Source: Bacillota bacterium
Lineage (GTDB): Bacteria; Bacillota; UBA5301
DNA length: 39,663 nt
Direction: 5' to 3'
NCBI GenBank assembly: GCA_012735535.1
Contig: JAAYHC010000007.1
Location: 1 to 39,663, forward strand
This document shows, piece by piece, positions 1 to 8,249 of this stretch. The translations under genes and the position numbers were made by a program. The notes under the pieces are model-generated. The model did no database searches, was not told where the DNA came from, and worked only from the letters and a program-made list of their open reading frames with translations. Position 1 is the stretch's first letter. Each line of letters opens with the position of its first letter.

Positions 1-887
1 ACCAAATCCCATAACTCTGCCAGCGTCTCAGCCGGTTCGGTCCGATGATAATCCGAGCCGGAAATGCGAACATCCGCGGCCGAATCCAACTCCGGCCAGA
101 TCGCTAAGACTCGGCGGTACAACCCGGCCGCCTGTCGACGAGCGCGGAGATTTTCCCGGGCCGCAAATTTTGCGATCGAAGCAATCTCTGCGGCCTCCGA
201 TCTTTGCAGCGCCTCGAGCAAGCGTTGGTCACCGGCTGCCAGATGGTACCGGAAATACTCTTCGATACTAAAGTGGACATTGCCGGCCACGCTTTCGACC
301 CGGTCAATAGCAAACCTATACTTAAACGCGAGATCCGAGAGGGGTAGCGGCAGGGCGTGCAAAGGCTGGCTGAGGTCTTGGAAATAATGTAAAGCCCGGG
401 CTAAAAAGCGAAAAGCCCAGTAGTAGTCGGCCTGCTTGTAGGCATAGACTGCGAGGTCGTAAAAATGATGGGCGCGCTGGGGAGCTTCGCCCAAACCAAC
501 CAATCCCCCGGCCAAGGTATAGCGTTGGTGCCGCCAGCCCGAACTGCCGCCGGTGAACTGTTGTAACGAGCTTAACTCCAGGTTTTCATCCAGGTCCCAA
601 TCGGGTTCAGGGGCATAAGTGATTAAAATGTCGAGAGCAGATACTTGGTCGCCGATCGCCCCAAGCTTATATTGGAGTTCAAAAGCCGGGTTATATACAG
701 ATTGGTCAACCGCCGCATAGGTATAAGGGGTGATTGTGATACTCGTAAACTGCTCCAGATCGCTAAAGCCCGCTAAAGCATACTGCGTAATCAGATCGTG
801 GCCATCCCAAGCTAGGCCGGTTAGCGGCTGCCCGATGAATAAGATTACAAGTAAAGCCGGAAGAGTTCGGCACCATCGTTTGGGCAT
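1..887 (-). CDS. Secreted zinc-dependent phospholipase C / S1-P1 nuclease-like protein, C-terminus cut by window edge
   Basis: The gene runs off the left edge, so only the first 295 codons are visible. Residues 1-26 form a signal peptide with a hydrophobic core ending GLA, and the mature protein would begin with Trp27. In zinc-dependent phospholipase C and P1 nuclease the mature N-terminal Trp is a zinc ligand. The stretch H167-x3-D171-x5-H177 has the spacing of the family's central zinc ligands (His118, Asp122, His128 in the Bacillus cereus enzyme), and H205-x3-E209 matches the later His-x3-Glu pair. The protein is therefore probably an exported three-zinc phosphoesterase acting on lipids or nucleic acid outside the cytoplasm; the substrate cannot be told from sequence. 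The ATG is preceded by AGGAGGGAG at good spacing. It lies downstream of the LysM gene, separated from it by a terminator. Confidence 0.75.
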   Translation of the reverse strand, partial: MPKRWCRTLPALLVILFIGQPLTGLAWDGHDLITQYALAGFSDLEQFTSITITPYTYAAVDQSVYNPAFELQYKLGAIGDQVSALDILITYAPEPDWDLDENLELSSLQQFTGGSSGWRHQRYTLAGGLVGLGEAPQRAHHFYDLAVYAYKQADYYWAFRFLARALHYFQDLSQPLHALPLPLSDLAFKYRFAIDRVESVAGNVHFSIEEYFRYHLAAGDQRLLEALQRSEAAEIASIAKFAARENLRARRQAAGLYRRVLAIWPELDSAADVRISGSDYHRTEPAETLAELWDL

Positions 888-953
888 CGCACTCCCTCCT
901 CATCTGGTCATAAGCATTTATTCATCCGGCAAGCATCCGGCACCTGCTTTGCG

Positions 954-990
954 CAAAAAAGAGCCTCCTCACCTTGGTGGTGAGAAGGCT
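954..990 (-). terminator. Intrinsic terminator of the LysM-SleB gene
   Basis: On the minus strand a 12-bp stem (AGCCTTCTCACC with GGTGAGGAGGCT, one G-T pair) and a five-base loop are followed by CTTTTTTG. It sits 21 bases after the stop codon of the LysM-SleB gene. Confidence 0.85.
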
Positions 991-1011
991 TATACTATGA
1001 AAAGCTGCGGA

Positions 1012-1992
1012 TTAGCTTTTAAAGAAGACGTGATTACCGATGACTACGGTGACCGGTTGAGACCTGACCCACGAGCCGACGGCGGTTTGCGGATTATAGA
1101 AGCCGTTTGCGCCCTTGCTCGGATCATTGCCGGCCAGCGCCTCTTCAACCGCTTTTTTGGCACTTGCGGTCGCCGGCATGTTGATATAGCCGTTTTTCAC
1201 CGGCTCATACTGATAAATTCCGTTGGTAACCTGGTAAATCACGCCGGTAACCGTATTCGGATAACGGGGATCTTTGACCCGGTTGAGGACGGTGGCTGCT
1301 ACTGCGACTTGGCCGATGTACGGTTCACCGCCGGCCTCCGCCGTTACCAGCCGGGCCAACAGGTCGAATTCTTGTGGGGAGAGTTTATAACCCCCGGGAT
1401 TATTTGGATTTGTCGAGCCGGAACCGGACTTGCCCGGTATGACCAGCTGCTGGCCCACATAGAGGTAATCGGTCCAGATATCATTGGCCGTTCGCAAGGC
1501 CGCGACCGTAGTCCCCAAACGCTGGGCAATAAGATACAGGGTATCCCCCGGCCTAACCGTGTAATACATTGGCGCGGGGTTATTCGGATTTACCGGGGCT
1601 GGGCTTGTCCCCTTGCCAGGTATCGTTAGAACCTGGCCAATCATAATCAAATCGCCGGACAAATTGTTTGCTGACCGGAGATCGGCCACGGTAACGCCAA
1701 AACGCTGAGCGATCAAGAACAACGTATCTCCGGAACGGACGGTATAACTCTGACCGGTTTGCACGCTTCCTCCCTGCTTAGACGGTATTTGCACCACCTG
1801 GCCAACCTGCAAATAATCATTGCGTAGTCCGTTGATTTCTTTAAGTTCCTGAATGCTGATGCCATAACGCTGGCTGATTAAATACAACGAATCGCCCGGT
1901 TGAACAATATACGTTGCCGCAAATACAGGTATGGCCAACAAGACTGCCGCCGCTAACAGTAAAGCAGTTAGATAAGGTCGTTGAGGTAAAAT
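1012..1992 (-). CDS. Exported cell-wall hydrolase with three LysM repeats and a SleB/CwlJ domain; probable ATT start
   Basis: A signal peptide is followed by three LysM peptidoglycan-binding repeats (each with PGDxLxLIxQRxG or a close variant) and a C-terminal Hydrolase_2 domain of the SleB/CwlJ spore-cortex lytic family. The hydrolase domain carries the TAEAGGEP motif, whose Glu is the likely catalytic residue. Role: cleavage of peptidoglycan, in spore germination or vegetative wall turnover. The start is unusual. A TAA stop lies in frame just before the strong AAGGAGG site, and the first codon at normal spacing (7 nt) is ATT; no ATG, GTG or TTG precedes the hydrophobic core. Starting at ATT gives 326 residues with a well-formed signal peptide (basic N-region, Leu/Ala core, VFA cleavage site). 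A TTG start 17 codons later would remove most of the signal peptide. Confidence 0.85.
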   Translation of the reverse strand: MLPQRPYLTALLLAAAVLLAIPVFAATYIVQPGDSLYLISQRYGISIQELKEINGLRNDYLQVGQVVQIPSKQGGSVQTGQSYTVRSGDTLFLIAQRFGVTVADLRSANNLSGDLIMIGQVLTIPGKGTSPAPVNPNNPAPMYYTVRPGDTLYLIAQRLGTTVAALRTANDIWTDYLYVGQQLVIPGKSGSGSTNPNNPGGYKLSPQEFDLLARLVTAEAGGEPYIGQVAVAATVLNRVKDPRYPNTVTGVIYQVTNGIYQYEPVKNGYINMPATASAKKAVEEALAGNDPSKGANGFYNPQTAVGSWVRSQPVTVVIGNHVFFKS

Positions 1993-1999
1993 AGTAATA

Positions 2000-2006
2000 C
2001 CTCCTT
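2000..2006 (-). promoter_or_regulatory. Strong ribosome-binding site that decides the ATT start
   Basis: AAGGAGG ends seven bases before the ATT codon at 1992-1990. An in-frame TAA overlaps it, which rules out any start further upstream. Confidence 0.7.
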
Positions 2007-2033
2007 AACATGGTTTTTTCCCCGGGTGTTACT

Positions 2034-2063
2034 ATTGTAGCAAGAAAGCGGCGGGCTTGTCAG
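2034..2063 (-). promoter_or_regulatory. Promoter of the LysM-SleB gene (sigma-A type)
   Basis: On the minus strand CTGACA (-35, 5 of 6 bases) and TACAAT (-10, 5 of 6 bases) are separated by 18 bases. The predicted transcript start gives a leader of about 35 bases ending in the AAGGAGG site. A sporulation-type promoter is not obvious. Confidence 0.6.
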
Positions 2064-2210
2064 CCTTGTCTAGCTGGCCTTTTGCTGGTTTTCCACCGAT
2101 TTGGCGGGCTTGTCCGGCGCTTGCAGCACCTTGATAACTCTTTCAATAGTCGAGGGAGTTGAATGGCAAACAAAGACAGCAGGGGATGATTGCGGCAAGA
2201 CTTTTGTCCC

Positions 2211-2831
2211 CTATTTCATCCTTCTTTCAGTTAACACCCGCCAAAGATCGTCATTGCCGACCTGACCGGCCTCGAGCAAGACGAGCAGGTGATATAACAA
2301 ATCGGCGGACTCCTGAGCCAACTCTTGCGGATCGCGGTTCTTGGCGGCGATGATCACCTCTGCCGCTTCTTCCCCGATCTTTTTACAGATTTTATCGAGT
2401 CCCTTGGCGAAGAGATAAGTTGTATACGATCCCTCAACCGGGTTCTGCCTGCGCTCGGCGATCACCTCTCTGAGCTGATCCAAGATCGCCGCCCGCGCCG
2501 GCTGCCCTTGCCCGGAGAGCTGTCGGGTAAAGCAGCTCCAACTGCCCTGGTGACAGGCCCCGCTACCGTGTTGCACGACCTGGATGAGCAGGGTGTCGCG
2601 ATCACAGTCGGTCGTGATCGCAACGACCTCCTGAAAGTTACCGGAAGTGGCGCCTTTATGCCACAACTCCCGGCGGCTCCGGCTGTAGAACCATGTCTGC
2701 CCGGTCTCCAGGGTTTTGGCCAGCGACTCCTGGTTCATGTATGCCAGCATCAGCACCTCACCTGTCCGGACATCCTGCACAATGGCCGGAATCAAACCAT
2801 CGACAAATTTGAGCTCCGTTAGATCAAGCAT
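2211..2831 (-). CDS. hisIE: HisIE, phosphoribosyl-AMP cyclohydrolase / phosphoribosyl-ATP pyrophosphatase
   Basis: This bifunctional cytoplasmic enzyme performs steps 2 and 3 of histidine synthesis. The N-terminal HisI part has [34 protein letters not shown] and the metal-binding CDRDTLL...[11 protein letters not shown] cysteines and histidine. The C-terminal HisE part, from about residue 115, has [16 protein letters not shown] followed by [13 protein letters not shown] and the [12 protein letters not shown] helix. The length of 206 residues is usual for the fusion. It is the last gene of the his operon, four bases after hisF, with GGCGGAG as ribosome-binding site. After the TAG stop the same frame stays open for 46 codons up to a second TAG; see the findings. 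Confidence 0.97.
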   Translation of the reverse strand: MLDLTELKFVDGLIPAIVQDVRTGEVLMLAYMNQESLAKTLETGQTWFYSRSRRELWHKGATSGNFQEVVAITTDCDRDTLLIQVVQHGSGACHQGSWSCFTRQLSGQGQPARAAILDQLREVIAERRQNPVEGSYTTYLFAKGLDKICKKIGEEAAEVIIAAKNRDPQELAQESADLLYHLLVLLEAGQVGNDDLWRVLTERRMK

Positions 2832-2835
2832 CGGT

Positions 2836-3612
2836 CTATTTCTCCGCCTCCACCGGCCGCACCGGAATTCCGGCCGCCGCCAGATATTCTTTGGCCTCGG
2901 CGATGGTCACCTCACGGAAGTGAAAAAGTGATGCCGCCAAGACCGCATCAACCTGTCCAAGCAGAAAGGCATCCTTAAAATGGGCGAGCTCCCCCGCGCC
3001 GCCCGAAGCAATCACGGGGATCCCGACCTGGCCGGCCACAGCTCGGTTCAGCTCATTGTCATAACCGTTCTTGGTCCCGTCCCGATCCATACTGGTCAAG
3101 AGGATCTCACCAGCCCCAAGCTTTTCAACTTGCTTGGCCCAGTCAATCGCATCCAAGCCGGTGGCAACGCGGCCACCATTGATGACAACCTCCCAGCCGG
3201 CACCGCCCGGACGCTCCTTAACATCGATGGCCACAACGATCCGCTCACCGCCGAACTCAGCCGCGCTTGCAGCAATCAAGTCCGGCTCCTTGACCGCCGC
3301 GGTGTTGATCGATACTTTGGCCGCTCCGGCCTGGAGGACAGCCCGCATATCATCGAGTGAGGCGATTCCCCCGCCGACCGTCAAGGGAATGGTGATCTGC
3401 TCGGCCGTGCGTCGCACCAAATCGATCAAGGTCTTGCGTTTCTCATTCGTGGCGGTAATATCGAGAAAGACCAGTTCATCCGCGCCAGCCCGGTCATACC
3501 AGGCAGCAAGCTCCACCGGATCGCCGGCATCACGCAGACCCTCAAAATTGACCCCTTTAACCACCCGACCATCTTTGACGTCCAGACATGGAATAATGCG
3601 TTTAAACCGCAT
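2836..3612 (-). CDS. hisF: HisF, imidazole glycerol phosphate synthase cyclase subunit (operon copy)
   Basis: The (beta-alpha)8-barrel cyclase subunit converts PRFAR plus ammonia to imidazole glycerol phosphate and AICAR. The catalytic aspartates are seen in [16 protein letters not shown] (Asp11 type) and VVAIDVK (Asp130 type), and the phosphate loops VGGGI and ASGGAG are intact. The ATG overlaps the hisA stop by one base (TGATG), with GGAGGT eight to nine bases upstream; a GTG one codon earlier is less likely. Its normal partner HisH is not encoded beside it: hisB runs straight into hisA. The only hisH in the window is about 8 kb away beside a second HisF, which is roughly half identical by eye. 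Confidence 0.96.
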   Translation of the reverse strand: MRFKRIIPCLDVKDGRVVKGVNFEGLRDAGDPVELAAWYDRAGADELVFLDITATNEKRKTLIDLVRRTAEQITIPLTVGGGIASLDDMRAVLQAGAAKVSINTAAVKEPDLIAASAAEFGGERIVVAIDVKERPGGAGWEVVINGGRVATGLDAIDWAKQVEKLGAGEILLTSMDRDGTKNGYDNELNRAVAGQVGIPVIASGGAGELAHFKDAFLLGQVDAVLAASLFHFREVTIAEAKEYLAAAGIPVRPVEAEK

Positions 3613-4346
3613 CACTTGCCACCTCCAAATTGCTTCACTGCGTGAGCCAGGTCGATTGCCCCGGTATACAAGGCTTTACCGATGATTGCGCCGACAATCC
3701 GCGGATTATCGGCCGCCTCCGCGGCAATTGCCTCGAGGTCACCGTAAGTTGAAACTCCGCCGGAAACAATCACGTTCAGCCCGGTTTTCGCGCTGAGTTC
3801 CACCGAGGCAGCAAGGTTGGGGCCGGAGAGCATTCCATCTCTGGAGATATCGGTAAAGATGACGGTTTCCACCCCGCACTCCTTCACCACGCGGCCAAGT
3901 TCAGCCGGGCTCGTCGCTACCGTCTCCAGCCACCCTTGAACAGCCACTCGGCCGTCGCGGGCATCAATACCGACCAGGATCGCCTCTCCGAAGCGATAAA
4001 CCGCCTGCTCGACCAGGTCCGGGTTGGTATAAGCGGCACTGCCGATAATCGCATAATCGGCACCGGCTGCCAAGATCTCGTCGATATCGGCCAGCGAGCG
4101 CAGTCCCCCGCCGACCTCGATTGCAATCTCCAGCTCCGCCGCGATCCGTTTAATCACTCCCCGATTGTCGCCACTCCCACGGGCAGCATCCAAATCGACC
4201 AGGTGCAGGCGTGTGCTCCCCTGCGCCGCCCAGTGATGGGCCATCTCCAACGGGTCCTCTCCATAGATCGTTTCTTGGGCGAAGTCGCCCTGGCGTAGGC
4301 GCACGCACCGTCCATTAACCAGATCAATTGCCGGAATGATCAGCAT
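3612..4346 (-). CDS. hisA: HisA, ProFAR isomerase
   Basis: HisA opens the ribose ring of ProFAR by an Amadori rearrangement to give PRFAR, the substrate of HisF/HisH. The barrel begins [15 protein letters not shown] with the catalytic Asp8. The second catalytic Asp is in [15 protein letters not shown], and the phosphate-binding VGGGLR and VSGGVS loops are present. The length (244 residues) is typical. A 28-base gap separates it from hisB, the position where hisH stands in many operons, and there is no room for a gene there. GAGGAG lies nine bases before the ATG. Confidence 0.96.
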   Translation of the reverse strand: MLIIPAIDLVNGRCVRLRQGDFAQETIYGEDPLEMAHHWAAQGSTRLHLVDLDAARGSGDNRGVIKRIAAELEIAIEVGGGLRSLADIDEILAAGADYAIIGSAAYTNPDLVEQAVYRFGEAILVGIDARDGRVAVQGWLETVATSPAELGRVVKECGVETVIFTDISRDGMLSGPNLAASVELSAKTGLNVIVSGGVSTYGDLEAIAAEAADNPRIVGAIIGKALYTGAIDLAHAVKQFGGGK

Positions 4347-4374
4347 TGTTTACCGCTCCTCAGTAAAAATAGCC

Positions 4375-4968
4375 TCACGCCAACACCCCTTTGGTAGATG
4401 GAACCCCGCTCATCCGCGGATCAAACTCGACCGCCATCCGCAATGCGCGGCCCAGCGCCTTGAAGATCGCTTCGATCATATGGTGGCTGTTCGCCCCGTA
4501 GACTTCGACGTGCAGCGTAATGCCGGCCGCCGTGCAGAAGGCTTGCAAAAACTCCTTGACCAGACAGGTGTCGAACCAACCCACCCGTTCTTGGGGAAAC
4601 TCGGCCTTGAGCACCAGATATGGCCGGCCGCTCAAGTCGAGGGCTACCCTGGCCAAGGCTTCATCCATTGGCAAATCACAGCTCCCATAGCGCCTGATCC
4701 CCACTTTATCGCCTAGCGCTTCCTTGAAGGCCTGGCCGAGGGTAATCCCGACATCTTCAACGGTATGGTGGCCGTCAACCTCCAAATCGCCCTGGGCTCG
4801 GATAACCAGACTAAAGAGCCCATGTTTACCGATTTGCTCGAGCAAGTGGTCAAAAAATCCGATCGCCGTTTCGATCTGTGCCGGTCCGGACTCATCGAGG
4901 TTTAACTGAACCTCAATCGCCGTTTCGCCGGTCTCCCGTTGAACATGCGCAGTTCGCGGTGTCTGCAT
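4375..4968 (-). CDS. hisB: HisB, imidazoleglycerol-phosphate dehydratase (monofunctional)
   Basis: The enzyme dehydrates imidazole glycerol phosphate to imidazole acetol phosphate and needs two Mn ions. The duplicated metal motifs are clear: DGHHTVEDVGITLG in the first half and ANSHHMIEAIFKALGRAL in the second, with FFDHLLEQ near the N-terminus. There is no fused histidinol phosphatase domain. Three consecutive ATG codons lie at the start. The AAGGAGG site inside the end of hisD is 1, 4 and 7 bases from them, so the third ATG is chosen here; the first would overlap hisD by four bases. Confidence 0.95.
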   Translation of the reverse strand: MQTPRTAHVQRETGETAIEVQLNLDESGPAQIETAIGFFDHLLEQIGKHGLFSLVIRAQGDLEVDGHHTVEDVGITLGQAFKEALGDKVGIRRYGSCDLPMDEALARVALDLSGRPYLVLKAEFPQERVGWFDTCLVKEFLQAFCTAAGITLHVEVYGANSHHMIEAIFKALGRALRMAVEFDPRMSGVPSTKGVLA

Positions 4969-4970
4969 CA

Positions 4971-6287
4971 TCATTCCTCCTTCTGCAGGCGAAGGCGCAC
5001 CGCATTGGCATGGGCGGTGAAACCTTCGATCTCAGCTAAGGTTAAAACACTATCAGCTATCTTGCCAAGCGCCTCATAATCATAGCTGGAGACGCTGACC
5101 CGTTTGAGGAAATCATCAACACCGAGACCCGAAGCGAAGCGGGCGGTGCCGTGGGTAGGCAAAACATGATTGGTGCCGGAGGCATAATCACCTAATGGCT
5201 CCGGGGTATAGCCGCCGAGAAAGATCGTGCCGGCCGACCGAACGAGCGGCAGGTACCGCTCCGGTTCGCCGAGATACAGCTCCAGATGTTCGGGGGCCAG
5301 TATATTCACTAGGGCAATCGCATCCTCGACGGAATCAACCAGGATGCAGCGCCCCCACCTGGACAGGGCGGTAGCAGCTGTCTCACTCCGGGGCAACCGA
5401 GCCAGTTGCTTGGCCAACTCCACCTCTACCGCCTGAGCCAAGCTCGGGCTGGTGGTAAATAAAAAGGCGCCGGCCTCCGGATCGTGCTCGGCCTGGGAGA
5501 GCAGATCCGCAGCCACAAAAGCCGGGTCAGCCTCGGCATCGGCAACCACCGCAATCTCCGACGGTCCGGCGAGCATATCGATGCCGACATCCCCATAAAC
5601 CAGCTTTTTCGCTAAAGTCACATAGATATTGCCCGGACCGCAGATCTTATCCACCCGGCGAATCGTCTCGGTCCCGTAGGCCAAAGCAGCGATGGCTTGG
5701 GCGCCGCCGACCTTGTAAATCTCGGTTACGCCCAAGAGCTTGGCCACCGCCAAAACATGGGGATTAACCACCCCACCCGGCCCTGCCGGCGTGACCAGGC
5801 AAATCTCCCTGACCCCGGCCACTTGCGGTGGAATCACATTCATCAGTACCGTAGACGGATAGGGGGCCCGCCCCCCGGGCACATAGACGCCTACTCGGTC
5901 GAGGGGGATATAGCGGCGTCCTAGCCGCGCCCCGGTCTCTTCGTCTATATAAGACCAGTCCTGCGGCTTTTGTTTCAAATGGTACCGCTCAATCCGCCGT
6001 GCAGCGACACGGGCCGCCGCCAGGAATTCCCTGCTGACCTGCTCATAGGCCGTCTCGATTTCCTCCGGGCTTACCCGTAAGGCCTCGGGGGTCAGTTCTA
6101 CCCCGTCAAAACGAGCGGTTAACTCACAGAGAGCACGATCGCCATCTCGGCGCACCTGCCGGATGATCTCCCGGACCGCGGCTTCCTTGGCCTGGTCGAA
6201 CTCGAGTCCCCGGTCCAGCAGGGACCGGTCAAACGCGGCCAGATCACCGTCAAAACGCACTACCTGCCAACCGACCTGATAACTCAT
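4971..6287 (-). CDS. hisD: HisD, histidinol dehydrogenase
   Basis: HisD carries out the last two oxidations of histidine synthesis (L-histidinol to L-histidine, NAD and zinc dependent). The diagnostic GPGNIYVTLAKKLVYG and DMLAGPSE motifs are present, as are the zinc and catalytic residues in DLLSQAEHDPEA, APEHLEL and GTNHVLPT. It has 438 residues, a typical length. The ATG overlaps the hisG stop as ATGA, so the two genes are translationally coupled. hisC, which normally provides the aminotransferase upstream of this step, is not in the operon. Confidence 0.97.
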   Translation of the reverse strand: MSYQVGWQVVRFDGDLAAFDRSLLDRGLEFDQAKEAAVREIIRQVRRDGDRALCELTARFDGVELTPEALRVSPEEIETAYEQVSREFLAAARVAARRIERYHLKQKPQDWSYIDEETGARLGRRYIPLDRVGVYVPGGRAPYPSTVLMNVIPPQVAGVREICLVTPAGPGGVVNPHVLAVAKLLGVTEIYKVGGAQAIAALAYGTETIRRVDKICGPGNIYVTLAKKLVYGDVGIDMLAGPSEIAVVADAEADPAFVAADLLSQAEHDPEAGAFLFTTSPSLAQAVEVELAKQLARLPRSETAATALSRWGRCILVDSVEDAIALVNILAPEHLELYLGEPERYLPLVRSAGTIFLGGYTPEPLGDYASGTNHVLPTHGTARFASGLGVDDFLKRVSVSSYDYEALGKIADSVLTLAEIEGFTAHANAVRLRLQKEE

Positions 6288-6934
6288 CTTTTGGAAACCT
6301 CCACTGCCTGAAGTCCCCGCACCAACTCTTGGATCAACGGATAGCGAACCTTATAGCTGATCCGGTTGCAGATCAAGCGGGCACTCACCGACATGATCTC
6401 TTCAACAATCCGCAGTTGATTCTGGGCTAAAGTTCTTCCCGTCTCCGTAATATCGACAATCGCCGAGGCGAGTCCGGCTTTGGGAGCCAACTCGATACTG
6501 CCATTGAGTTTCACGATATCTACTTGAATCCCATGGGAGGAAAAGTATTCCTGCGCAAGGCGGGGAAATTTGGTCGCAACGCGCGAGCCCGGGATCAGAT
6601 CGGTGGCCTTGCGAATCGGAGAATCCTCGGGTACCGCCATAATCAAGCGACACCGGCCGACCCCCAAATCATAAAGCTCACAGAGTTCCCGCCGCGCCTC
6701 CAAAAGGACATCCTTACCCGCCACCCCCAAATCGGCGGCGCCGTACTCAACATATATCGGCACATCTGCCGGCTTGACCAGCAACAACTCCCAGCGGCCG
6801 TCCGCAGTTTTAACGGTCAAGCGGCGCTCGAGGTCAACCTCCGGTCCGAGGTCGAAAAGACCGGCCCGGGAGAATAGCTCAACAAGCGGCGCAAAAAGCC
6901 GCCCCTTCGGCATCGCAATCGTAACTGGACGCAT
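6284..6934 (-). CDS. hisG: HisG, ATP phosphoribosyltransferase catalytic subunit (short form)
   Basis: This is the first committed enzyme of histidine synthesis (ATP plus PRPP to phosphoribosyl-ATP). At 216 residues it is the short HisG form, which lacks the C-terminal regulatory domain and depends on HisZ, encoded just upstream. The PRPP-binding segment AIVDITETGRTLAQN and the N-terminal MPKGRLFAPLVELFSRAG are characteristic. An AGAGGT site lies before the ATG. The 85 bases between hisZ and hisG hold a TTGACA promoter and a long inverted repeat, so hisG and downstream genes may have their own regulated transcript. Confidence 0.96.
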   Translation of the reverse strand: MRPVTIAMPKGRLFAPLVELFSRAGLFDLGPEVDLERRLTVKTADGRWELLLVKPADVPIYVEYGAADLGVAGKDVLLEARRELCELYDLGVGRCRLIMAVPEDSPIRKATDLIPGSRVATKFPRLAQEYFSSHGIQVDIVKLNGSIELAPKAGLASAIVDITETGRTLAQNQLRIVEEIMSVSARLICNRISYKVRYPLIQELVRGLQAVEVSKR

Positions 6935-6948
6935 GGCAAACCTCTTTC

Positions 6949-6978
6949 TTAATTTAACAAGCTAAAGTGTTAAATTAA
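6949..6978. promoter_or_regulatory. 30-bp inverted repeat before hisG, probable operator
   Basis: Perfect 11-bp arms TTAATTTAACA and TGTTAAATTAA flank an 8-bp spacer. The repeat lies just downstream of the -10 box of the hisG promoter and ends 14 bases before the hisG ATG, where a bound repressor would block transcription. The YerC (TrpR-superfamily) protein encoded at the head of the operon is the natural candidate to bind it, by inference only. The arms are AT-rich and not followed by a T run, so a terminator is unlikely. Confidence 0.6.
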
Positions 6979-6990
6979 TAAATTACACTT

Positions 6991-7019
6991 ATGCTACCAC
7001 AGGAATTGCCTGCTGTCAA
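6991..7019 (-). promoter_or_regulatory. Internal promoter before hisG
   Basis: A consensus TTGACA -35 box starts immediately after the hisZ stop codon. A TAGCAT -10 box (4 of 6) follows at 17-bp spacing. The start point would fall just before the inverted repeat. Confidence 0.6.
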
Positions 7020-8249
7020 TCAGTTTTTTGCTTTGAGGTACGCGGAAACTTCAGCGGGCGAAGCGAAAACGACGACCCGGTCACCATCGGTTAACCGGAA
7101 CTCGTTTGGGGCGAGAACCTCCACGTGCAGGGCAGCGGACTGCGCTTCGTTAGCTAACTGCCAAATCGTCGGAATCTGCTGACCGCGGAGCAGCTCGGCC
7201 AGCCGATGGGCCTCCCCCCGCAATCCGGAAGCATAACTGAGATAAACGGGGACGCGGCCGGCATCAGGCCACCGCACCAGCTCCAACAGGCGCTCCAAGC
7301 CAAAGGCAAACCCGGTCGCCGGCCGATCGGGGCCGAAGCGGCCGATTAAGCGATCATACCGACCGCCGGTGCAGACGGTATAGCCTAATTCGGCCACATA
7401 GCCTTCGAAGATCACGCCGGTATAATAATCGAGGTCTTTGAGCATGGCCAAATCCAACTGGACCGAGCGCAAGACCTCCGGATTAAGCAGATCGCAGACC
7501 TGCTCTAAACGGTCTAAAGCCGCATGGGCCTGTTTGTTCCGGGTTAACTCTCTTGCTTCGGCGATCACCTCAACTCCGCCGCGCAACCGGCTGATGCTGA
7601 TGAGTTGCTGCTTAGCGTGGTCCGGAATCGCAGCTTGGGCCAGGATCTCTCCGAACGCAACAAAATCCTTATTGAGCAAGGCCAAGCGGACTGCGCGTTG
7701 CTCTTTGGCCGACAATCCGGAGTCGGCCAAGACCCCCTGGATAAAGCTGACCTCACCCAGATCAAGGCGGTAATCAGGAATCTCCAAGGCGGAAAAAACC
7801 TCAGCCGCCAGTTGAATAACCTCGGCATCAGCTTCCGGTCGGGCGGAACCGATCAGTTCCACCCCGGCTTGGTGAAACTCCCGTTCACGTCCCATACCTG
7901 GATCGACATAGCGAAAAATGTTAGTCAAGTAAGCCAAACGGAGAATTGAGTCGGATTCGGCAAAGCGCGTAGCGGCCAACCGTGCAATCGGGGTCGTCGC
8001 ATCGGAACGCAGGCCGAGGGTGTGCCCCTCCCGGTCGAAAAAGCGAAAGATCACCTCGTCGGATTCGGGGCCGGTGCCCTGCCGTAAGACATCAATATGC
8101 TCAAAAGTCGGGGTGATGACCTCAGCATAGCCCCACAGCTGAAAAGTCGTCCTGATTCGCTCCTCGATCGCTCTAATCACCCGGGTCTCCTGCGGCAGAT
8201 AATCTTTGGTGCCTCGGGGACGTTGTAAACGCAAGTCTGCTTTAATCAA
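7020..8249 (-). CDS. hisZ: HisZ, ATP phosphoribosyltransferase regulatory subunit
   Basis: HisZ is a catalytically dead relative of histidyl-tRNA synthetase that forms a hetero-octamer with short HisG and gives histidine feedback control. The start (LQRPRGTKDYLPQE) and the class II synthetase-like core are recognisable. Motif 3-like GFAFGLERLLEL and the HisS-like CTGGRYDRLIGRFG are retained, and a degenerate anticodon-binding-like C-terminal domain completes 409 residues. Adjacency to a short HisG supports HisZ over HisS. The chosen TTG start has AGGAGA eight bases upstream and overlaps yerC by eight bases. A longer reading frame would run far into yerC and is rejected. Confidence 0.92.
   Translation of the reverse strand: MIKADLRLQRPRGTKDYLPQETRVIRAIEERIRTTFQLWGYAEVITPTFEHIDVLRQGTGPESDEVIFRFFDREGHTLGLRSDATTPIARLAATRFAESDSILRLAYLTNIFRYVDPGMGREREFHQAGVELIGSARPEADAEVIQLAAEVFSALEIPDYRLDLGEVSFIQGVLADSGLSAKEQRAVRLALLNKDFVAFGEILAQAAIPDHAKQQLISISRLRGGVEVIAEARELTRNKQAHAALDRLEQVCDLLNPEVLRSVQLDLAMLKDLDYYTGVIFEGYVAELGYTVCTGGRYDRLIGRFGPDRPATGFAFGLERLLELVRWPDAGRVPVYLSYASGLRGEAHRLAELLRGQQIPTIWQLANEAQSAALHVEVLAPNEFRLTDGDRVVVFASPAEVSAYLKAKN

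Noticed and set aside
730-1629. Long plus-strand open frame opposite the phospholipase-like and LysM genes
   Set aside because: It is antisense to two recognised protein families, has no ribosome-binding site, and its residues resemble no known fold.
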